Positions 56,981-64,000 of a DNA stretch of 64,000 nucleotides are shown here, in pieces; positions within the stretch are counted from its first letter, which is position 1; every line of letters starts with the position of its first letter. Below the pieces are notes generated by a model. That model was given only the letters and a program-made list of their open reading frames with translations. It had not been told where the DNA came from and searched no databases. A program made the translations under genes and the position numbers. The stretch lies in assembly GCA_019828595.1 (NCBI GenBank), contig JAHQRK010000018.1, forward strand, positions 124,001-188,000, read 5' to 3'. Origin of the DNA: Aphanomyces cochlioides (taxonomy: Eukaryota > Oomycota > Saprolegniomycetes > Saprolegniales > Verrucalvaceae).

Positions 56981-58735
56981 TGTCCCTATTTCCCTCGTAT
57001 CTCATGCAATAAATAGAGAATAACCGCAAGTAAACATGTTCGTGGCAATCCAAGGGAAAGCTTGGCGAGGGCAACAACCAAGGTATTCTTTCATCGAATG
57101 GTCGCGGTTGACCTCGAGTAGGTGACCAACATGAATAAATTTTTGCGGTCAATAGACGCCTACATACATCCAAAATCACATCGGACTGCAACAGCACCAA
57201 AGGCTCATGTGCCTGGAGGGTACATTTGACAGAGGACTGCATTTGATTCATTTGCTCTCGACACTAGAGAAAATCTGCAAGTAACAGAAACCATGCGACC
57301 AACTATTTCAAGTGAAGCCTTGAGCTTGTTGTCGCCGCACTACGAGACGAATCAACACCATCGCCCATACGTTCTCGAAAAATTGCCCAGTCATTATACA
57401 CACTTGGAGCACCAATTTCTAAAACAAGATCCAACTGAGGGGCTGCTTCGCATCCCACCACATGCGCCAAATGGCAAATAGAGCTCGAAAATTGTCCGGC
57501 ACGTAGTTTCAGGCGAACGCCAGGCACCTAAGCTATCATGTGCTTGACTCAAATGTCGTATAAATAGAATGGTTTATGAATTGCATCGTTGATACACTCA
57601 TGTTATCTACAAAATCACACCGAAGTTGTATTTCTGGCGATGGAGCCAATCATTTCTTAGATTATTCAAGAAAGAAATGATTGATTGGATAAAATTTCTT
57701 TTCTGTGGAGTATTTCGGGATTTTATCGTGATGCAAATCACACTGCAAGTGTGATCCAGGGTGTGCTAAAATTGGCCAATCAGGTGCCGAATCACACCAA
57801 AAATCACACCCATCCGATGATATCTTTCCCTGCCAAGGTCAATCAAGTTGTTTATCAGCTCTGCTTTGCCTGGACATTCATCTTTCTCTAAATGCTATCT
57901 TCACAAGTTCGTGACTTAATATATTATCCTTTTCTCTCTTATGTGTTCTGTCGAGCACTTTCAATGTCAATGAAAGCATACGAGAATAGAGCAGCTGGGT
58001 AGCATGAGCGCGTGACCGGTTTACCTGAAACACAGTCGCTTCCATTGTCGATTATAAACTAAATACGTCCTGAATCTAATCATAACTACTGCCCATAATT
58101 TGGATTTGGTCGATGGAGGCTAATTTGTGCTCTGTGTTTTGATTTTTATGTTTCACAGCACTAGTCGAAGGACAAGCTGATCCTTGGTGCCATCAGAAAA
58201 TCTATATCGATTTCGTATCCACACGATAATCTGACGGCACACAGAGGTGTAATTCGTGAAAATTCCACTCAAGGCACACGACGCCTGCTGTCGAACAAAA
58301 CGACAGGACAAATGTGTGATTTGCATACCTTTCGTACAATGAATCAAGTATTTTTACAAAAAGCAAACGATTGTTACGAGTTAGAACCAAGTATAAGATA
58401 CCTAGATACATAAGACTCATGTGTCAATGGCCAAAATCGACTCGTCGTGTTGTCATCGTAGACTCCGTGTTGTCGACTTCGACATTTCACAGCATGCGTG
58501 CATTAAAGAATTTTAGCCAATCATTCAGCGGTGTGACTGGGAGTGTGATGTTTTGCAAGAACGGCCATGATTGTTAGCAATATGACGACGCTTTGTCGGC
58601 CCATGTTAGCAAAACCAACAGTCAAGTGCCTTATTTGAGTATTGTGCAAAAGATCACGAAAATGATAACGATATGTTATATTGACTCCAAAAAGTGTGTC
58701 GAAGCATGTAAATATTTGTTTCCCCTCTGCTGGTC
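56981..58735. other. Intergenic region, 3' of the channel and 3' of myosin copy 2
   Basis: No firm gene. A 62-codon ATG frame (57293-57481) has no known relatives. Two hairpins occur: 12-bp arms at 57647-57658 and 57672-57683, and 8-bp arms at 57737-57744 and 57748-57755. The phrase AATCACAC recurs between 57610 and 57810, so a small decayed MITE is possible. Confidence 0.35.
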
Positions 58736-61700
58736 TCACGCAGATGCCTTCTTTCCGAAAGAGAAACCCCGAGAAAGGGATTGACGGATTGAAAATGATT
58801 CACGAGACGCAATCGATTCCCGTGGGGAACTGTCCGTCATTGTCACGGCCATAGATTCACGAGGCGGACCCGCCATGGATTCACGGTCCGAACCCGATGC
58901 ACTTCGTGTGCGACGCTTGTACACACACGTATCTTGATCGACACGGATGCCCCATTGTAAATAGTCAGTGTTGGTGGCAGCTTCCAAAAATTCATTCAGT
59001 TTTTGAATGCGTTCTTGGATAATCTTTTCTGAAAAGTTGCCGAATAATTGTTTGTTTGGCAAGTCGGGAATGTCTTTCCGTCGGTATCCGCTCTTTGTTT
59101 GCAATGTGGTTGCAAGGTTGCGGAATGTACTGTAGCGATGCCAGACAAAAAGCGTGCCACGTGAATTGGTTTCGATTTGCAGCTTGTATTCGACAAATTG
59201 GCGACCGTCACGGAATGTCAAGCGACTGTCCACGACCTTCGCTGAAATGAGCGAGATTTCCTGCGCTCGGACCAGTTTACTTTGCAACGTCAGGATTTGA
59301 TGCTTCAATCGTTCGTTTTCTCGTAGCAATTCAGCATCAGCGTGTTCAGCCACGTACGCAGCCATCTTTGCTCGTAATGCTTCATTTTCGGCTTGGATAA
59401 TGCGATTCTGAGTCAAAGCTGCCATTGCCGTCTTTTGGGCTTCGACTGCGGCAGCCTCTGCTTCGGCGACACGAGCAGCAGCAGACGCTAATACACTTTG
59501 TGAATGAGCTGACAGACGGTCACCTTCACTTCCTTCTGAGCTGGTTTCAACAGGCTCATCGTCTTTCAAACTATCATCAACAAATGCTGCTTCTTGCGCT
59601 GCCTTTAGCTCGGCAGCTCGAGTTTTGGCTTCTGCATCACGAGCCCTTGCTTCATCGGCACGAGCCTTTGCTTCAGCAGCGCGCTTCAATTCCAATTGAC
59701 GTTGGCGTTCCTTTGCCAAAGCCACGCGGAATCGACGGCGAGCTATCACACCACGGACGCGGGATTGCAAACGAATCGTACCACGCTTCATGACTCGGAA
59801 TCGCTTGTAGCGCATGTGCATGCGGTACACAGCTTGCACCAACTTGGCGGACGCCTTCATGGCCAAGAATTGCTTTCGCTTGACATAGCCACGCATGTGT
59901 GTTTGGATCAACGTAGCTTGCTTGCGCAAAACCACTGATCGTTGGTCTTCCAAGTGTTGGAGCAGACCAGAACTGAAGTACACCTTCGACTTACCAATGG
60001 CAAATCGGGAATTTTGAGTTGATGTTTCAGAGATTCCCAGCTTTTCCAAAAGGCCCAAAACCATGACAGCAGGTTCAGCGTGACGAAGCTTCGAGGGGCA
60101 GATAATGTCGAAACGACGGGCAAATTCGACCAAAGTAAGACGATTGGGAAAGGCAGCACGACTGATGCGAATGGCTGCAATCACACCGGCACAACGCAGT
60201 TGGTCAACAACCATTTGACGATCGAATTCGCTGCCACTCTTGTTGGCATTGGGTTTGATGCAGCGAACGTATTGCGTCGTTGTCTTGGCAATTTGTTCCA
60301 TAAGTTCACCCAATTGCTTCTTGAACGAGTTGGCAATTGTGGCACCGACCAAGAATCCACCACCCTTGCGAGATGAAGGTTTGCCGTTCTTTGACTTTGG
60401 ACTAGCCAAATCAGGGAACACGTCACGAATGAAAGAGGACTCGCTCGAAGCCAAGAGTTCCAACAAATCCACAGGAAGAGTGTCCTTGTTCTTTTCCAAA
60501 AACTTGTCGCCATCATACGTCACTTCACCAGCATAGTGGATAATCTTGAATCGCATTGGGTTCGTGCGCACTTTTTCAAAATTCTTGTGGTCGGCAGCCG
60601 CGGCGACCACTTTGCTCACAAACATGGCATCCGTACCCTTGGCCAAGACACCCGTTTCCTTGAGCAATTCAATCACACCAAGGCGACCTTCGATGAGATC
60701 CAAGATCGGTTGATTGTCTTCGAACGAGACCAATTCCAACGGAATACCTTCTTGGACGTATTCCGCTTGAACAGTCTTGAAAATGTCGCTGTTGAACTTT
60801 TGCTGAAGCTTTTCGTTGGCATAGTTGATGCACAATTGCTCGAAGCCATTGTGGTCGAACGATTCAAAACCAAAGATATCCAACAAACCAATGTGGTGCT
60901 TGACATTGCGTGTACTGCAGATGGCGCGGTTGATACGCGTCACAAGCCAGTCAAAGAGCTGGGAATAAATACCCTTGGCAAACGCATCGCGCAAGTCAGC
61001 GGCTTGGTCAGCACTGAGGGGAATCGTAAAAGTTTCGCCGCGAGCAGCCATCGTGCGATGGGTCAAAGTGGCTTCAAGAGCTTCTGATTTGGTTTGGAGC
61101 AATTTGGCCACGGCTTCCACCTTGTTCAAGGATTGCAAGGAGCACTTTTCTGTCGTTTCAGCCTTGAAGACGATTTCACCCAAGTTCAAAATCGAACTGA
61201 CGATTTCAAAAATGCCGCGCTGTTCACGAGCATCGATACCGATCGTGTCCATGGCCACCTTGGTTTCTTGCAAAAACACCGAGTCGTCTGTGTTGTCAAC
61301 TCGGGATCCAGCACCAACTTTGACGAATGCATAGTCGGACACGGATCCTTCGATGAATAGTTCACGCTTGAGTTCTTCGGCAAGCGAGAAAACTTGGTGA
61401 AAGATGTGGTAATTTCGTTCTCCATGAGCTTGGCCGACGACACGACTCTTTTCCAACAAATAGGTTTCGCATCGGGCACCGACCAGGAGACCTTCGGCAT
61501 TGAATTGCAATTGTGCGAACTTGCCGAAGCGACTACTGTTATCATTGCGCTTGGTCTTGGCGTTACCAAAGGCTTCAAGGAGAGGATTTGACTTGAGGAT
61601 TTGGTCAATGACGAGGGACCCATGGTCTCCACCGCCCGAGATGGACGCCAAGTGGTTCATCATAATTTTGACCGTCTCGGTTTTACCAGCACCAGACTCA

Positions 61701-62221
61701 CCACTGACCAAAATACTCTGTTCGATACCGTTCTTGTTCATGTCGATGTATGCACTCGAGGAGAGTGCAAATGGATGTGGGGGCAATTCATTGCGAGGCT
61801 GATTCAAGTATTCGGGGTACAATTCCTTGCGATAGAGATCGAGCCATTTGTATGGGTTGACGGCAATACAAATTTGGCCCGTGTAGGTATATGGTACAAA
61901 TTGGGCGTGGCGGAGTTGAAGATTTTTCAGCACAGCAGGTTCATGCAGGTGGTTGAGTGTGCACATGTCTTCCACGCCGAGTTTTTCAAACGTATTACAG
62001 ATCGGCATGGCGGTGGCCGACACTTCCCCGGCCAATTTTGCGATCTCTCGCACGTCGTATGTCTTGGTTTGGCCTTCTTCCGGGTCATACTCGACTCCGT
62101 CCGAGACAAAGCGCACTTCCACCGATGTGTCGGACACTTTCTGTACAATCTGCGCTTTTTTCCATACTTCTGTCGTGTGGGGCACCCACACAAGCGTCGC
62201 CATGGACTTGTCGTCGCCCAT
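58736..62221 (-). CDS. PX-tailed unconventional myosin, copy 2 (1161 aa), inverted paralogue
   Basis: It has the same architecture and exact length as copy 1: GESGAGKT, DIFGFESF, RCIKPN, three IQ-like motifs, coiled coil and a PX domain with RYSTF. The start is placed at MGDDKSMATL (62221); the frame extends to an ATG at 62269, not needed by homology. Bases 59665-62191 are almost identical to 34234-36760 of copy 1; I found one silent change (CCA/CCG). Outside this tract the copies differ at many silent sites and in the linker, which here is rich in ARADEARARDAEAKTRA instead of an Ala run. The tail end also differs (ending FSFGKKASA). Specialised tails on a shared motor are the natural reading. 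Confidence 0.93.
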   Translation of the reverse strand: MGDDKSMATLVWVPHTTEVWKKAQIVQKVSDTSVEVRFVSDGVEYDPEEGQTKTYDVREIAKLAGEVSATAMPICNTFEKLGVEDMCTLNHLHEPAVLKNLQLRHAQFVPYTYTGQICIAVNPYKWLDLYRKELYPEYLNQPRNELPPHPFALSSSAYIDMNKNGIEQSILVSGESGAGKTETVKIMMNHLASISGGGDHGSLVIDQILKSNPLLEAFGNAKTKRNDNSSRFGKFAQLQFNAEGLLVGARCETYLLEKSRVVGQAHGERNYHIFHQVFSLAEELKRELFIEGSVSDYAFVKVGAGSRVDNTDDSVFLQETKVAMDTIGIDAREQRGIFEIVSSILNLGEIVFKAETTEKCSLQSLNKVEAVAKLLQTKSEALEATLTHRTMAARGETFTIPLSADQAADLRDAFAKGIYSQLFDWLVTRINRAICSTRNVKHHIGLLDIFGFESFDHNGFEQLCINYANEKLQQKFNSDIFKTVQAEYVQEGIPLELVSFEDNQPILDLIEGRLGVIELLKETGVLAKGTDAMFVSKVVAAAADHKNFEKVRTNPMRFKIIHYAGEVTYDGDKFLEKNKDTLPVDLLELLASSESSFIRDVFPDLASPKSKNGKPSSRKGGGFLVGATIANSFKKQLGELMEQIAKTTTQYVRCIKPNANKSGSEFDRQMVVDQLRCAGVIAAIRISRAAFPNRLTLVEFARRFDIICPSKLRHAEPAVMVLGLLEKLGISETSTQNSRFAIGKSKVYFSSGLLQHLEDQRSVVLRKQATLIQTHMRGYVKRKQFLAMKASAKLVQAVYRMHMRYKRFRVMKRGTIRLQSRVRGVIARRRFRVALAKERQRQLELKRAAEAKARADEARARDAEAKTRAAELKAAQEAAFVDDSLKDDEPVETSSEGSEGDRLSAHSQSVLASAAARVAEAEAAAVEAQKTAMAALTQNRIIQAENEALRAKMAAYVAEHADAELLRENERLKHQILTLQSKLVRAQEISLISAKVVDSRLTFRDGRQFVEYKLQIETNSRGTLFVWHRYSTFRNLATTLQTKSGYRRKDIPDLPNKQLFGNFSEKIIQERIQKLNEFLEAATNTDYLQWGIRVDQDTCVYKRRTRSASGSDRESMAGPPRESMAVTMTDSSPRESIASRESFSIRQSLSRGFSFGKKASA

Positions 62222-63082
62222 CTTGATGATGCCAACGTAAATATAGGACTGACCAAAATAGGACCACATGCAGAAAGCGCCGCCATCTTGATTGGCTTTC
62301 CAGCTTCGATCTTCGGTTCAATTTCCTCTATAAAGTACTTTTGCAGCGAGGATGATCAAAAATTTAGCAGCATATACTTTATTTAAGATAATTCTGGCGT
62401 TACAAACTTCTGTCCATTAAAGGCGAGACAGCGAAAAAAAGTCCGCCCGACGTTCGACATGCGGCAAGAGTTTGGCAGCGTGAACGAGCACGCCATCGTC
62501 GGTCGATGCGTAGTCTACTCCTGTCGTGATTTTCAACATAATGCGGAATGGATAGCGTGAATTTGGCCACCTCTTGTTGGCTCGCACAGATGTTGCACAT
62601 GAAGTGTGTTACGAGAGGAACTAGCCCACCAAGAAACTTGCAACCCATCCAATCCCAACGCCATCGACTTGGTTGTCTCCGGGCGGCAATTTTTCCCAAG
62701 CTGTAGAAGTGTACTAACTGTTAAAGCAACACATGGTTCAAGCACACTTTGACTCCAAAATTTGTATCGCCACGCCTTGGCAAACTGAGATTTCCTCTTT
62801 TGTTGCTTCACGATGCGACAGCGTCGGCTTGGGTGCAGGAACCAAGTTGCTCGACTTGGTGGACATAACCTGGCAAGATGGCTATAGTAAACCACGCTGG
62901 GAGATCGTAATGCGGTCAAGTGGTCGGCCAGCTCTTGCGAGTGTTGAAGATGGAGTTTGCTAGGTCATATTGGTTTGTTGATCAAAATTGTGAATCAAAT
63001 TTCACATTTTTGAAGTTGGCTCGATGTATTTTTAGCCGGTGCCACCCATTCTACGGTATCTGCGGAGATTCAAGTGAGTGAG
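62222..63082. other. Region between myosin copy 2 and the costars gene
   Basis: It holds the divergent upstream regions of both genes. A plus frame (62733-62963) with TKLLDLVDITWQDG and a minus phrase near 62540-62420 (VDYASTDDGVLVHAAKLL) look weakly coding but could not be joined into a gene. Confidence 0.35.
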
Positions 63083-63334
63083 ATGGAAGTGGACAAGGAA
63101 GTCGATCAGCTCGTGGTGGAAATCCAACGCCTTGGCTCGGAAATTGTCGGTGCCGACGGACAAAAACAGTTTGGAGTGACGTTTGGCGTCTTGTTTGACG
63201 ACGAACGGTGCCAAGATCTCTTTGAAGCGCTCATGGGAACACTTCGAGCGGCCAAGCGAAAAAAAGTCATCGATTTTCAAGGCCAGTTGCTTCTCAAAGG
63301 CCCTCACGACAATGTCTTTATTAGACTGTTGTAG
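63083..63334 (+). CDS. Costars-domain protein (ABRACL-like), 83 aa
   Basis: The whole protein is one costars domain: VDKEVDQLVVEIQRLG, then FGVTFGVLFDDERCQDLFEALMG, then GTLRAAKRKKVIDFQGQLLL. Family members are 80-90 residues, bind actin-related partners and promote cell motility (Dictyostelium costars, animal ABRACL). The ATG at 63083 is used; an in-frame GTG nine bases upstream is not a likely eukaryotic start. An upstream non-coding or short coding exon ending before 63060 is possible. Confidence 0.85.
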   Translation: MEVDKEVDQLVVEIQRLGSEIVGADGQKQFGVTFGVLFDDERCQDLFEALMGTLRAAKRKKVIDFQGQLLLKGPHDNVFIRLL

Positions 63335-64000
63335 GCTAGAACATAACAACTCGAAACATGGAGTGCTCGATTGACTTTGTCAACTTGCATCCTTTGACAA
63401 AGTCGTCAACCAGTTTCTCGTGGCAATGGCGTCAACAAATGTGTGTACCGGTAATCACATGGTTTTGAAATCGTCACGCACTGCCCTTAGTCCAGTTGCA
63501 ACCAAACAATCATGGGGCGAGTCAAATTTCACTTTGCTGCTTTACTGTTTTACTGTTTACTCACAAACCAGAGCACTTCGCCTGAGTATGCCCATCGTTC
63601 AGGAATCAAATTTAAGGAATTTACATCAGTGACAAACTAGATCTAGCTCTACTTTGCCAGTGAAAACGTGCGAGGGTTCTTCGAGAGCCCTGGGTCGTCG
63701 TAGCAAACTTTTGCCCTCCCCAAAGTCAAGAAATTGCGTCTATTTCATGCCCCAAGAGTAGGGGTACAAGCCCCGCAAATCTAATTCACTGCTGCTATAC
63801 AAGCACCATTACTTGAAATCCTTGGGGGATGTCTGGTTTATACCCCTCTTGCGTTAACAACATCACCGTGTTGCACTCTCCATGAATATTTTTTATTCAT
63901 TAACCCCTTCAACCCCTTAAAGTTCTAAACCCTTGATTGACAAAACCCCTCCACCCTTGATCATCTCTGATTGGTCAGTTTGAATTTCATCCAAATTTGC
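63335..64000. other. Terminal intergenic stretch
   Basis: No gene is seen. It ends in C-rich and AT-rich mixed sequence with several AACCCCTT-like phrases (63900-63950). Confidence 0.4.

Noticed and set aside
56892..57251. 119-codon minus frame overlapping the channel 3' end
   Set aside because: It overlaps confident channel codons and has no family resemblance.
1..64000. CRISPR arrays, tRNA, rRNA, bacterial operons
   Set aside because: No regularly spaced short repeats, cloverleaf candidates or Shine-Dalgarno-led gene runs were noticed. Introns show a eukaryotic genome.

Overview
The window reads as nuclear DNA of an oomycete, most like the Saprolegniales (an Aphanomyces- or Saprolegnia-type genome). 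The evidence is the very short GT-AG introns (37-46 nt in every gene where I could place them), myosins ending in a PX domain, a costars-domain protein, a two-module 12-TM cyclic-nucleotide-type channel, and DNA transposons typical of this group. The species assignment is inference. No prokaryotic operons, tRNA, rRNA or CRISPR were seen.

Layout. (1) 1-3107 is a transposon and virus graveyard. It holds a frame-broken MSV199-type viral-like gene, a pogo/Tigger-type DNA-binding remnant, and a dead mariner with recognisable TIRs. (2) 3108-32285 is a 29.2-kb head-to-tail Helitron array of five units: A long (6876 bp), B short (4392), C long (6759), D short (4389), E long (6762). Units abut exactly as ...CTAG|TC... 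with an 18-nt hairpin before each CTAG. B+C and D+E are both 11,151 bp. Long units carry Rep (HUH) and PIF1-like helicase. Short units have lost the helicase and carry 315 bp of foreign DNA in its place. Every unit is frame-broken, but at different private sites plus shared ancestral ones. The array sits at an A|T site inside a 47-bp palindrome.

(3) 34195-37680 is a PX-tailed myosin, followed by a three-PX-domain protein (39056-40264). (4) 40451-44063 is a minus-strand cluster of one intact and several decayed copies of a possible PD-(D/E)XK/Uma2-like protein, with a 166-bp inverted repeat. (5) 44292-47308 is a six-exon SNF2-family ATPase (minus). A small unknown gene follows at 48469. (6) 48889-50901 is a nine-exon SDR with an N-terminal zinc ribbon (minus). 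It diverges over 108 bp from a His-rich ZIP zinc transporter (51010-52639). (7) 52760-56980 is a 13-exon gene for a single-chain, two-module voltage-gated/cyclic-nucleotide-binding channel. (8) 58736-62221 is a second PX-myosin, inverted relative to the first and almost base-identical over its motor region. A costars gene ends the window.

Exon joins for the SNF2, SDR, ZIP and channel genes were placed by hand. In all four, the summed exons are exact multiples of three and restore family motifs across every junction, which is good internal support. The two myosins and the three-PX protein share a PX module and probably a history of local duplication and exchange. The other host genes show no obvious common pathway.
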